Source: Propionibacterium cyclohexanicum (GTDB taxonomy: Bacteria > Actinomycetota > Actinomycetes > Propionibacteriales > Propionibacteriaceae). From it: a stretch of DNA of 64,000 nucleotides. The notes below the pieces were generated by a model. That model made no database searches. It saw nothing but the letters and a program-made list of their open reading frames with translations, and was not told the DNA's origin. Positions 33,339-42,264 of this stretch are shown here, piece by piece. The translations under genes were made by a program, and so were the position numbers. The DNA lies in NCBI RefSeq assembly GCF_900111365.1, contig NZ_FOGZ01000010.1:27356-91355 (forward strand). Reading direction: 5' to 3'. How positions within the stretch are numbered: position 1 is the first letter of the stretch; each line of letters starts with the position of its first letter.

Positions 33339-34262
33339 ATGGCTGTACACGCAACGGCCGAAGTCACCCCAGCTGTCCACGTCGAGCACTTCCAGATGAC
33401 CTTCGGGTCGACCAAGGTAGTGCGCGATCTCTCCTTCGACGTGGCGCGCGGCGAGACCTTCGGCTTCCTCGGGTCGAATGGCTCCGGTAAGACAACGACC
33501 ATCCGCGCGCTGCTGGGGCTCTATGAGCCCAGCGGAGGTGTCCTGCTCGTCAATGGGGCGAAGTTCCGCCCGGGCCAACAGGGACTTGGCTATCTGCCCG
33601 AGGAGAGAGGCCTGTACAAGAAGGAACAGGTGCTCACGACGATGGTCTACTTCGGCCAGCTCAAGGGCATGAGCGCAGCGGCCGCCCGTGCCTGGTCGCT
33701 CGACTATCTCGATCGGGTGGGCCTCGCCGACAAGCAGCGCGTGCGCCTGGACAAGCTCTCGGGCGGCGAGCAGCAGAAGATCCAGCTCGGTGTCACGGTC
33801 ATGAACGATCCGGAGCTGCTCATCCTCGACGAGCCCACCAAGGGCTTCGATCCGGTGAACCGCCGCCTGCTCATGGACATCATCGAGGAGCAGCGCAGGG
33901 CCGGGGCCACCGTCATCATGGTCACCCACCAGATGGACGAGGTGGAGCGGCTCTGCGACCGGGTGCTGCTCCTCAAGGACGGTGTTGCGAGGGCATACGG
34001 CAGCGTCCCCGAGGTGCAGGCACAGTTCGGCGCCGCCAGCATCGTGGTGCGCTTCCATGGCGAGCTGCCTGCCAGCGACGGGTACCGCATCGCCTCGGTG
34101 GACAACGGCCGCGCAGAACTGCTGTTGAACCCAGGGACCCGGCCCGAGGATGTGCTGAGTTATCTCGCCGCGTCGGGCCTGAGCATTTCGGAGTTCACGC
34201 CGAGGCGTCGCTCCATGGAATCGATCTTCGTCGAGGTCTACGGCAAGGAGGCACGGCTGTGA
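33339..34262 (+). CDS. ABC transporter ATP-binding protein (NatA/YhaQ-like)
   Basis: 307 residues from ATG 33339; GTG 33333 is also possible. Walker A GSNGSGKTT, signature LSGGEQQKIQLG, Walker B 'LLILDEPTKGFDP' and H-loop 'VTHQMDEVERL' are intact. The short C-terminal domain after the ATPase core is of the DUF4162 type found in NatA-like exporters. It should power the ABC-2 membrane protein encoded next, whose start overlaps its stop by four bases. Substrate is unknown; sodium is known for NatAB, but drugs or peptides are equally possible. Confidence 0.9.
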   Translation: MAVHATAEVTPAVHVEHFQMTFGSTKVVRDLSFDVARGETFGFLGSNGSGKTTTIRALLGLYEPSGGVLLVNGAKFRPGQQGLGYLPEERGLYKKEQVLTTMVYFGQLKGMSAAAARAWSLDYLDRVGLADKQRVRLDKLSGGEQQKIQLGVTVMNDPELLILDEPTKGFDPVNRRLLMDIIEEQRRAGATVIMVTHQMDEVERLCDRVLLLKDGVARAYGSVPEVQAQFGAASIVVRFHGELPASDGYRIASVDNGRAELLLNPGTRPEDVLSYLAASGLSISEFTPRRRSMESIFVEVYGKEARL

Positions 34263-35503
34263 GCACCCAGCACAATCTCGGCACCGTCATTCGTTTCGAG
34301 GTGACCCGTGCGCTGGCCAAGCGCAGCTTCTGGCTCGCGACGCTGGCGATGCCGGCGTTCATCGCGCTCGTCATGGTGCTGCAGATCGGATCGAGCTCGT
34401 CGATCTCGGACCAGACCCAGGGGCAGGCGTCCGCCCACATCAACTTCGCCTATGTCGACGACTCCGGCCTCGTCAATCCGCAGATCGCGTCGGCGGCCGG
34501 GGGCACGCGCATCGCCGACCAGAACGTGGGGGTGGAGCAGGTGCGTTCGGGCGCTCTCGACGCGTTCGTGCACTATCCGGCCGATCCTTCCAGCCAGCCT
34601 GTGCAGATCTCGGGACGCGATGTCGGCATGTTCGCTTCCGGCAAGTACGAGGCGGTCGCCAAATCGGTGCTCACCGCGAGCGTGAGCGCCAAGATCGGCG
34701 ATCCCCGGCTGGCGGCGATCAGCTCCGGGCAGATCAACTCGGTGACCACCACCTATAAGGACGGTGCCGTATCGGGTGGCCTGCGGGAGGCGCTGCCTGC
34801 GCTGCTGTTCCCGGTGCTGTTCCTGCTCGCCATCATGCTGCTGGGCAACCAGATGCTCTCGGCCACCCTGGAGGAGAAGGAGAACCGCGTCACCGAGATG
34901 ATCCTCACCACCATCGAACCGGACCGGCTCATCGTCGGCAAGATCATCTCGCTGTTCATCGTGGGATTCGTGCAGTTTCTGGTGTTCTCGGTACCGACAG
35001 TGCTCGGCTATATCGCGTTCCGTGATCGGATGAGCCTGCCCAATATCGATCTGTCCACCCTGGTCTTCTCGCCCTCGCGCCTCATCATCGGTTTCCTGCT
35101 GCTGCTCGGGGGCTTCGCGCTGGTGGCCGGCTCGCTCGTCGCGCTCGGAGCCGTGATGCCCACCGCCAAGGATGCCGGCCCGGTCTTCAGCGCAATGATC
35201 CTGCTCGTCTTCATGCCGCTGTATGCCAGCGCCTTGATCATCAGCGATCCCAGTGCGCTCATCGTCCGCTTCTTCAGTATCTTCCCCTATTCGGCGCCGC
35301 TCACCGCCATGGCACGCAATGCCCTGGGGACTCTGCCGGTGACCACCGCCATCGCCACTATTGTCTGGCTGTTCGCTCTCGCCGCCGTCGCATTGGTGGC
35401 GGCGGTGCGGCTGTTCAAGTACGGCTCGCTGTCGTACGGGCAGCGCTTGAGCCTGCGCACCCTGCTGCCCGGTGGCCGCGAGCGTGGCGGGGCGCGCGGC
35501 TGA
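34259..35503 (+). CDS. ABC-2 type permease (NatB-like)
   Basis: 414 residues from GTG 34259, overlapping the ATPase gene by four bases. One membrane segment near residues 25-45, a large extracytoplasmic region of about 130 residues, and then five to six membrane segments with 'LEEKENRVTEMILTTIEPDR' between the first two. That layout and loop are typical of NatB/YhaP-type ABC-2 permeases. It pairs with the preceding ATPase as an exporter. Confidence 0.9.
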   Translation: MSTQHNLGTVIRFEVTRALAKRSFWLATLAMPAFIALVMVLQIGSSSSISDQTQGQASAHINFAYVDDSGLVNPQIASAAGGTRIADQNVGVEQVRSGALDAFVHYPADPSSQPVQISGRDVGMFASGKYEAVAKSVLTASVSAKIGDPRLAAISSGQINSVTTTYKDGAVSGGLREALPALLFPVLFLLAIMLLGNQMLSATLEEKENRVTEMILTTIEPDRLIVGKIISLFIVGFVQFLVFSVPTVLGYIAFRDRMSLPNIDLSTLVFSPSRLIIGFLLLLGGFALVAGSLVALGAVMPTAKDAGPVFSAMILLVFMPLYASALIISDPSALIVRFFSIFPYSAPLTAMARNALGTLPVTTAIATIVWLFALAAVALVAAVRLFKYGSLSYGQRLSLRTLLPGGRERGGARG

Positions 35504-35563
35504 ACCGTGCGTCCCGATGCTCAACGGCCCGGTTCATCCCCCAGCGACTCGCAGGGGTAAGCC

Positions 35564-36913
35564 ATGGCCGGAGATCAGACAGCGATTGATTCACGCCAGC
35601 TGAGCACAATGATCGGCAACGGCTCACTCGCCGATGCGTCGGTGAGTTTGTCCGGGCAGTCCGCCGGCTCACTGGTCGGCACGCTCAGCGAGTTGCCCGC
35701 CACCGAGCAGGCCGTTGCCTTCCAGCTGCTGGCCAAGGACACGGCGATGGACGTCTTCGAGTGCCTCGATGCGGGCCTGCAGAAACCCCTGGTCCGGGCA
35801 CTGCACGACGAAGAAGTCACCGAGGTCTTCTCGGCACTCGACCCGGACGATCGCGCCCGCCTGGTCGAGGAGTTGCCGGCAAAGGTCGCCAAGCGGCTCA
35901 TCGCCGATCTGTCACCCCACGAACGGACGCGGACGGCCGTGGTGCTCGGATATCCCGCCGATTCGGTCGGCCGCTTCGTCCATGAGCAGACTGTTGCCGT
36001 GCATCCTGGGGACACGGCCGCGCAGGTGATCGCCCAGCTGCACGAGCGCGCCGGGGACGCGACCGACTTCGAGACGATGGCCGTCATCGATGCCCGGCGG
36101 ACGGTGGTGGGCCTGCTCCACCCGCGAGCCGTGTTCGCCGCCGGGCCCGGCACACCGGTGGCGGAGCTGTCCGCCCCGCCACTGGGCGCCGAGGTCACAC
36201 AGCTTGCCACGGGGGCGGCCCGCGATCTCCTGCGGAATCGGCTGAGTGCGCTCCCGCTGGTGGACAGCGAGCGGCGACTGGTCGGCATGCTCGGGCTCAC
36301 CGACGCGGCCCTCGTCCTCGACGAGTCAGCAGCCGAGGACGCCGCCTTCGCGGGTGCCAGCAGCCCCATCCGCCGGCCCTATCTGCATACCCCTTTCCTG
36401 TATCTGGCCCGTTCGCGCATCGTGTGGCTGTTCGTGCCGGCGATCTCGGCGATTCTCACCGTCAACGTGTTGTCGATCTTCGAGGACACGCTGGCGAAAC
36501 GGGTGGAGCTGGCATTGTTCATCCCCCTGCTCACCGGGGTGGGAGGCAACACCGGCTCCCAGGCTGAAGTGACCGTCACCAGGGCGCTGGCAATGGGGGA
36601 TGCTTCCCCCAAGGACCTGCTGGCCGTTGCCTGGAAGGAACTGCGCACCGGCCTGCTGCTGGGCCTGGCCCTGGGGCTGACAGGCCTGATCGTGGCCTGA
36701 TTCGCCTACGACCTGCGGATCGGGGTCGTCATCGGCCTCACCATTGTCATCGTCCGTGGACTCGCTGCCACGGTCGGTGGGGTCATGCCGCTCATCGCGA
36801 AATCGATCGGTGTCGATCCCGCTGTTTTCTCCACGCCATTCATCGCGACCTTCTGCGATGCAACCGGACTGCTCGTCTACTTCACCATCGCCACCAGAGT
36901 GCTCGGGCTCTGA
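35564..36913 (+). pseudogene. mgtE: Magnesium transporter MgtE, broken by an in-frame TGA
   Basis: The frame from ATG 35564 encodes an N-terminal MgtE_N domain ('VRALHDEEVTEVFSALDPDD'), a CBS pair and the start of the membrane domain ('GVGGNTGSQAEVTVTRALAM' is the MgtE signature). TGA 36698-36700 ends it at 378 residues. The same frame then continues for 70 codons to TGA 36911 with clear MgtE sequence: 'VVIGLTIVIVRGLAATVGG', 'FIATFCDATGLLVYF'. Without the stop the protein would be 449 residues, the normal MgtE length. A TGG (Trp) to TGA change fits the context. The last membrane helices and channel Asp region would be lost, so the product is probably inactive unless the stop is read through or is a sequence error. 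Confidence 0.85.
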
Positions 36914-37020
36914 GTTGGGCTTGCGGGGGCAGTTTCTGGGCATTGCCCGGGAAACCTCGTGAACAGCGTTGCGATTGGCGGCCTGGATGGGATGGCTCGC
37001 GTAGCGTCAAGGGCGTGCAC

Positions 37021-38076
37021 ATGCTGACCTGCCCGAACTGTGGCCTGCCCATCCGTCTGGAGAGCCTTGCCTGTGAGAACTGCGAGACGACCGTCATGTT
37101 CGATCCCCAATCGCTCACCGTTGTGCGCCTCGGGGACGCCGAGAATGCGCAGGGCGCAGCGCTCGCACCCTGCGCGAATCGCACCCTGCTGTGCAACTGG
37201 GCGGTGCCTGCGGACGCTGCGCAGAATCTGTGCTTCTCCTGCCGGATCACCCGCCGCCGACCCGATGGCAGCGACCCGGCAAGTCTCGAACACCTCGCGG
37301 TGAGCTATCAGGCCCAGCGTCGGCTGCTCATCGGGCTGGCCGACCTGGGTCTGCCCGTGGTGCCCTATTGGGTCACAGACGGTGGGCTCGCCTTCGACCT
37401 GCTCGACTCGACGACCTCCGGCGAGAAGGTGATGATCGGGCAGGCGAATGGCGTGATCACCATCGACCTTGCCGAAACCCTCGATGCCCATCGCGAGGCG
37501 CAGCGCGTCAGATTGGGGGAGCCCTACCGCACAGTCCTCGGGCATTTCCGCCACGAGGTGGGCCACTACTTCTCCTGGCAGCTCGTCGAGAAGCCCGGCG
37601 GGCCGATGCTCGATGAGCTGCGGGAGCTCTTTGGCGACGAGCGGGCCTCCTACCAGGACGCCCTCGACAGACACTATTCCAACGGCGCCCCGGCCCAGTG
37701 GGCAACGAACTACATCTCGGAGTACGCCACGATGCACCCGAGCGAGGACTGGGCCGAGACCTTCGCCCACTACCAGCACATTCTCGCAACACTGAGCACG
37801 GCAGCCAATGGCGGGCTGCGGCTCGTGCCGCCGGAATCGACGCACTTCTTCGACGAGATGATCGTGCCCCGCGACTCCTACGCCGACGTCGACTTCTCGG
37901 TTGCCCTGCGTGACTGGCGATGGGTCGCCAGCTTCCTGAACCGCGCGAACAATGCGATGGGCAATGATGACCTCTATCCTTTCCGTATTCCGGAGACGGT
38001 CGTGGCCAAGCTCGAATTCGTCCACCGCGTCGTGCGGTCATCGCACACCGAAACACCCTTCGTGGAGGCCGCATGA
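37021..38076 (+). CDS. Zinc-ribbon plus putative zinc metallopeptidase
   Basis: 351 residues from ATG 37021. The N-terminus starts with a zinc ribbon (CPNC at residues 4-7, CENC about 15 residues on), then a second Cys pair region (LLCNW and CFSC). A zincin motif HEVGH in 'GHFRHEVGHYFSWQLV' lies near residue 178, and 'HPSEDWAETFAHYQHI' holds the third metal-binding residue, probably Glu. This is the layout of the putative zinc-binding metallopeptidase (Peptidase_Mx) family. Its substrate is unknown. No signal peptide, so cytoplasmic. It overlaps the alpha-galactosidase gene by four bases, an unexpected pairing. Confidence 0.82.
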   Translation: MLTCPNCGLPIRLESLACENCETTVMFDPQSLTVVRLGDAENAQGAALAPCANRTLLCNWAVPADAAQNLCFSCRITRRRPDGSDPASLEHLAVSYQAQRRLLIGLADLGLPVVPYWVTDGGLAFDLLDSTTSGEKVMIGQANGVITIDLAETLDAHREAQRVRLGEPYRTVLGHFRHEVGHYFSWQLVEKPGGPMLDELRELFGDERASYQDALDRHYSNGAPAQWATNYISEYATMHPSEDWAETFAHYQHILATLSTAANGGLRLVPPESTHFFDEMIVPRDSYADVDFSVALRDWRWVASFLNRANNAMGNDDLYPFRIPETVVAKLEFVHRVVRSSHTETPFVEAA

Positions 38077-40262
38077 TTCTTGGTCCGCAAACACAGCTGG
38101 CCCATCTGCACGCGTCAAAAACGTCGATCGTCATCGACGTGTCGTCCGGACGCGATCCTGCCATCGTCTACTGGGGCGCCGATCTCGGTAATGTCTCTTC
38201 GGCCGTGCTGGAGGCGATGGTGCGTGCCGGACTCGACCCGACGGTTGGCAGTTCGGTGGACGGCGGCGTTCGATTGGGGGCCCTGGCGCTGTCCTCGTCG
38301 GGGTGGAGCGGGCGGCCCGGACTCGCCGGTCACCGCGATGACGGTACGGCATGGGCGCCCGCGCTGGGGGTCGACGAGGTCCTGCTGGACGCCGCCGAGA
38401 TCGCGGTCGACGCTGCAGCGGTGAGCGCCGGAGCCGGGAGACTGCGCTGCTCAATGGTTGACCCGGACTGTGGCCTGCGTGCTGAGCTGATCGTGGAATT
38501 GCTTGCCACCGGACTGATCCGGGTGCGCGCCGAGGTCACCAACGAGGCAGCTGAAGACTGGACGGTGGATGAGCTGGCAGTGGTGCTGCCGGTGCCGCTG
38601 CAGGCCGATGAGCTGCTGGACTTCTCGGGCCGGTGGTCCCATGAGCGAGTACCGCAGCGGCGTCACCTCGACCTGGGAAACTGGCTGCGGGAGAGCCGCC
38701 ACGGGCGCACCGGTTTCGACTCCCCGACCATGAGCTTCTGCGGGGAGCCGGGATTCGACCAGGCCTCGGGTCAGGTCTGGGGCCTGCATGTCGGCTTCTC
38801 GGGAAACCAGCGCTGCTGGGTGGAACGCCGTCCCGAGGGCCGCCAGGTGATGGCTGGTGGCGAGCTCCTGTTGCCCGGCGAGGTTCGTCTCGCCCAGGGG
38901 CAGGGATACCGGAGTCCATGGGTCTATGCGGTGCACGCCGATGGGCTCGACGATGCCGCCCATCGCGTGCACGACTGGCTCCGGAGCCTGCCCGGGCACC
39001 CCGCCACCCCGCGTCCGGTGACACTGAATGTCTGGGAGGCCGTCTACTTCGACCACGACGAGCAGACCCTGCTCAGCCTGGCCGAGCGTGCCGCTGCCAT
39101 CGGCGTCGAACGTTTCGTCCTCGATGACGGCTGGTTCCTGGGCAGGCGCAACGACACGGCAGGTCTGGGTGACTGGGTCGTCGATCCACAAGTCTGGCCA
39201 GCTGGGCTTCATCCCCTGGTGGATCACGTCCGTGAGCTGGGTATGCAGTTCGGCTTGTGGTTCGAGCCGGAGATGATCAACATCGACTCCGAGCTTGCCC
39301 GCGCGCACCCCGACTGGATCATGGCCACCGGCGCCCGGCTGCCGGTGGAATGGCGTCACCAGCAAGTACTTGGTCTTGCGATACCCGAGGCATTCGATCA
39401 TGTCCACGCAGCAATCGGCGCCATTCTCGACGAGTACGACATCAGCTACATCAAGTGGGACCAGAACCGTGATCTCATCGACGCAGGGGACCGTCAGCGT
39501 GGTGGGCGCCCGGTGGTGCACGAGCAGACGCTGGCCTGCTACCGGCTGATGGACGCGCTGCGTGCGGAGCACCCGGGGCTGGAGATCGAAAGCTGTTCGT
39601 CCGGCGGCGGGCGCATCGATCTGGAGATGGCCAGGCACGCCCAGCGCTTCTGGATCTCCGACTGCATCGACCCCCACGAACGGGCCCAGATCATGCGCTG
39701 GACCGAGCAGATCATCCCGCCGGAGATGATGGGCACCCATCTGGCATCCCCGCGCAACTCGATCACCGGACGGGTCAGCGAGCTGTCCTTCCGGGCCGGG
39801 ATGGCGATCTGGGGACACTTCGGGGTGGAATGGAATCTGCTGGAGACCACCGATGACGAGATGTCCCGGCTCAGCGAGTGGATCGCCTTCTACAAGGACG
39901 AACGGGCCCTGCTGTGCACCGGGGACCTGGTCCGGCGCGATCTCGGCGGCGCGCTGCTGCTGCACGGCGTGGTGGCCCGGGACCGGCTCCGGGCGCTGTA
40001 CGGGCTCATCCGTCTGGAGAGCACGGCCCTGGCGCAGTCCGGGCAGGTGCTCATCCCAGGTCTCGACGATCATGCCAGCTACCGGCTGCGTCCCCGGCTC
40101 GTCGGCAACGGCCCGGAGCGTCTCGGCGAGCCGGCGTGGTTCGGAGTTGATCATGAGGGCATCGTCATGACCGGTCAGGCGCTCCGCCTGCACGGGGTGC
40201 GGGCGCCGCAACTGCTCCCCGATCAGATTCTCATCCTGGAGGCCACCCGGACGGCCGGTTGA
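38073..40262 (+). CDS. Alpha-galactosidase, glycoside hydrolase family 36
   Basis: 729 residues; ATG 38073 overlaps the preceding stop. An N-terminal beta-sandwich is followed by a (beta/alpha)8 barrel with 'GVERFVLDDGWFLGRRNDT', the nucleophile Asp in 'YIKWDQNRDL' near residue 463, 'LEIESCSSGGGRIDLEMA', and the acid/base Asp in 'FWISDCIDPHERAQ' near 530. These are GH36 signatures. It splits terminal alpha-galactose from raffinose, melibiose and similar sugars. No signal peptide, so it acts inside the cell on imported sugars; no sugar importer is next to it. Confidence 0.93.
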   Translation: MILGPQTQLAHLHASKTSIVIDVSSGRDPAIVYWGADLGNVSSAVLEAMVRAGLDPTVGSSVDGGVRLGALALSSSGWSGRPGLAGHRDDGTAWAPALGVDEVLLDAAEIAVDAAAVSAGAGRLRCSMVDPDCGLRAELIVELLATGLIRVRAEVTNEAAEDWTVDELAVVLPVPLQADELLDFSGRWSHERVPQRRHLDLGNWLRESRHGRTGFDSPTMSFCGEPGFDQASGQVWGLHVGFSGNQRCWVERRPEGRQVMAGGELLLPGEVRLAQGQGYRSPWVYAVHADGLDDAAHRVHDWLRSLPGHPATPRPVTLNVWEAVYFDHDEQTLLSLAERAAAIGVERFVLDDGWFLGRRNDTAGLGDWVVDPQVWPAGLHPLVDHVRELGMQFGLWFEPEMINIDSELARAHPDWIMATGARLPVEWRHQQVLGLAIPEAFDHVHAAIGAILDEYDISYIKWDQNRDLIDAGDRQRGGRPVVHEQTLACYRLMDALRAEHPGLEIESCSSGGGRIDLEMARHAQRFWISDCIDPHERAQIMRWTEQIIPPEMMGTHLASPRNSITGRVSELSFRAGMAIWGHFGVEWNLLETTDDEMSRLSEWIAFYKDERALLCTGDLVRRDLGGALLLHGVVARDRLRALYGLIRLESTALAQSGQVLIPGLDDHASYRLRPRLVGNGPERLGEPAWFGVDHEGIVMTGQALRLHGVRAPQLLPDQILILEATRTAG

Positions 40263-40322
40263 TCCTGCTGGGCATCGCCGGGTGCTCACCGAGGTCAGTG
40301 GTGCTCCCTAGACTTGGCGATG

Positions 40323-40398
40323 TCGGTACGAGATTGACCACAAAACGCAATCTCGGCACGACATTGACCAGGAAACATTGACCAGGAAACATTGACCA
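40323..40398. repeat. ATTGACCA repeat array before the Mop gene
   Basis: ATTGACCA occurs at 40333, 40363, 40377 and 40391. The 24-base block from 40323 recurs 30 bases on at 40353 with four changes, and the last three copies form a 14-base tandem (ATTGACCAGGAAAC twice, then ATTGACCAAAGGAG). Each copy holds TTGACC, a -35-like hexamer. The array runs right up to the ribosome site of the Mop gene. Confidence 0.8.
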
Positions 40399-40411
40399 AA
40401 GGAGTTTCACC

Positions 40412-40624
40412 ATGCGCCTGTCGACTCGAAACCAGTTCCCCGGAACCATCACCTCGATCACCGAGGGTGAGGCAATGGCTGTCGTCAAGATCGCCGTGGA
40501 GGGCACGGACCTCGTGGTCACCTCCGCCATCACCAAGGATGCGGTGGAATCCCTCGGGCTGAAAGTGGGGGAAAAGGCCTACGCACTGATCAAGTCCACC
40601 GAGGTCCAGATCGCAGTCGACTGA
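40412..40624 (+). CDS. Molybdenum-pterin/molybdate-binding protein (single Mop/TOBE domain)
   Basis: 70 residues from ATG 40412, with AAAGGAG upstream. The sequence 'MRLSTRNQFPGTITSITEGE', then 'VKIAVEGTDLVVTSAITKDA' and 'LKVGEKAYALIKSTEVQIAV', is a single Mop (TOBE) domain, as in the small molbindins that store or buffer molybdate or tungstate oligomerically. It is a free-standing gene downstream of a striking repeat array that may control it. Confidence 0.92.
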   Translation: MRLSTRNQFPGTITSITEGEAMAVVKIAVEGTDLVVTSAITKDAVESLGLKVGEKAYALIKSTEVQIAVD

Positions 40625-40630
40625 ACGTCG

Positions 40631-41146
40631 TCAGCGCTCCGGGGCCGGCGGCAGCAGCGCCACGTTGACGCGGCTGGCACCGGACGCGATGGCGCCGTCG
40701 ATCACCCGGGTCACCATGAGGAACTGCCCGTCCACCAGCAGCGGTTCGCCCGGTTGGGTCGCCCCCGACCATGTGACGCTCACATCGGCGGGGGGCAGGA
40801 AACGGGTGCCGGGGGCGGGGTGCACAACGCCCGCTGCCTGCACCTGGGGGTCGTCTGATCGCAGCACCGCGACCTCAAGGACGATGGCCAGTCGTTGCAG
40901 GGTCCGCCGGATGACGCGTTCCAGACGCTCGCTGGTGGAGAAGATCATCGTGATCATTGCCGTGCCGCCGCGGATGTCGCCCGTGGCGAAGGACTCGATG
41001 CTCACCCCCCGGCTGCTCACCACTTCGGCCATCGCCGTGACACTTCCCGGCCGGTCAGCAGCGAGGACATAGGCGACGTACTGGTGGGGTCGGCTGTTCT
41101 CCTCGCCGTCTTCGCGGTCGGTGGAATCGCCCGGCACAGCATCCAT
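40631..41146 (-). CDS. ACT-domain protein
   Basis: 171 residues from ATG 41146, with GGGGA upstream; GTG 41164 would overlap the LDH gene. An ACT domain spans about residues 20-95 ('HQYVAYVLAADRPGSVTAMA', 'GVSIESFATGDIRGGTAMI'), similar to the N-terminal domain of the acetolactate synthase small subunit. The C-terminal 70 residues ('GEPLLVDGQFLMVTRVIDGA') are not recognised. ACT domains usually bind amino acids. The start lies one base after the LDH stop, so it is translationally coupled to LDH. Confidence 0.7.
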   Translation of the reverse strand: MDAVPGDSTDREDGEENSRPHQYVAYVLAADRPGSVTAMAEVVSSRGVSIESFATGDIRGGTAMITMIFSTSERLERVIRRTLQRLAIVLEVAVLRSDDPQVQAAGVVHPAPGTRFLPPADVSVTWSGATQPGEPLLVDGQFLMVTRVIDGAIASGASRVNVALLPPAPER

Positions 41147-41147
41147 C

Positions 41148-42215
41148 TCACAGTCCCCATTCACTCAGTGTGTGATTCACCCGCGTCATGCTCTGACGAA
41201 GACGCTCGTCCTCATCGGCTGCGAGCGGGTCGAGCATGACACGGGTCCACCCTTCCGGTCCGAGCACGAGCGGCAGCCCGGTGACTGCCCTCACCGGTTC
41301 GCCATCCAGCTCGATATCACCATCCAGGCGCACCTGGCCGGCAACGACGATCTCGCGACCGTCGAAGACCGTGTCCACGAGGTCGACAGCCGCGCCGGCA
41401 GTGCCCGAGGCGGTGCGTGCGCCGCTCTGGTGGGTCAGCCAGGGTCGGGCGACTAGCCGCAGATCCGGGGGCGATTCCTCGACGGCGGCGAAGGCGGCGC
41501 CCATGTCGTTCACCGACAGCTGCAGGAGGATTCTCTTCGCGGCCTCGATCTCCGCGTCGAAACCGGCCAGTGAGCGCTGCCCGCGCAGTTCACCCAGAGC
41601 CCGGCGTCGCTCGCTCGTCGTCAAACCGGTGATCCGCATCGTTGACCACAGGGGAACCATGTCATCGCCGTGCTGACCGGCCACGAATCCCCCGACCGAC
41701 TGGCGGCGGATCCCCAGGGAGGATGCGATCTCGCGGCGAAAACGGAGCGTATCGAGCCAGGCCCCCATACCGATGACCCGGTGGCGTCCGAGGATGCTGG
41801 AGAACACTGCGACGGCAAGTTCCACCGGGTTGGAGACGACGATGACCACCTCACGGCCCGAGCCGTTGCGCGCGAGTTCGGTGGCGTAGGAGCGGAAGAC
41901 TTCGATGTTCTGCTGGGCGAGGGCCCGGCGGTCGATGCTGGCCCCCGGAGCCGCCGGCACGGTCTGGCCCGCCGCCATCACGATGACGTCGGCCACGACC
42001 TCATCGGGGGCCAGCGCCACATCGATGAGCGGGGCGTGTTCGGCATAGGCATCGATGAGATCGGCACGCAGGCCGTGCGCGGCCCGCCCCGAGGAGCCGG
42101 AGCCCCTGGCGACCAGCTGCAAGCGTGAGGACACCGGGATGATCCGGCGTTCGATGAGCTGGACGCAGATCTGGCGTCCGACGGTGCCGGTGGCACCGAC
42201 CACTGCAACATCCAT
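41148..42215 (-). CDS. Lactate/malate dehydrogenase family protein
   Basis: 355 residues from ATG 42215. 'MDVAVVGATGTVGRQICVQL' is the NAD-binding site; 'VVIVVSNPVELAVAVF' holds the conserved Asn, and 'VGGFVAGQHGDDMVPLWS' the catalytic His of the LDH/MDH family. The replacement of the usual G-x-G-x-x-G by GATGTVG is common in malate-type members. It should convert a 2-keto acid such as pyruvate or oxaloacetate; which one cannot be told. It is slightly longer than usual (310-330), with C-terminal extra residues. The ACT-protein gene follows directly. Confidence 0.82.
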   Translation of the reverse strand: MDVAVVGATGTVGRQICVQLIERRIIPVSSRLQLVARGSGSSGRAAHGLRADLIDAYAEHAPLIDVALAPDEVVADVIVMAAGQTVPAAPGASIDRRALAQQNIEVFRSYATELARNGSGREVVIVVSNPVELAVAVFSSILGRHRVIGMGAWLDTLRFRREIASSLGIRRQSVGGFVAGQHGDDMVPLWSTMRITGLTTSERRRALGELRGQRSLAGFDAEIEAAKRILLQLSVNDMGAAFAAVEESPPDLRLVARPWLTHQSGARTASGTAGAAVDLVDTVFDGREIVVAGQVRLDGDIELDGEPVRAVTGLPLVLGPEGWTRVMLDPLAADEDERLRQSMTRVNHTLSEWGL

Positions 42216-42264
42216 GGCGGTCAGGTTAACGTGGGCAGATGTCAGGTGGGTTTCACACTGCGAG

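Noticed and set aside
36698..36700. Selenocysteine TGA in mgtE
   Set aside because: No SECIS-like element was seen, MgtE is not a selenoprotein family and the site lies in a membrane helix where Trp is expected; a nonsense change is simpler.
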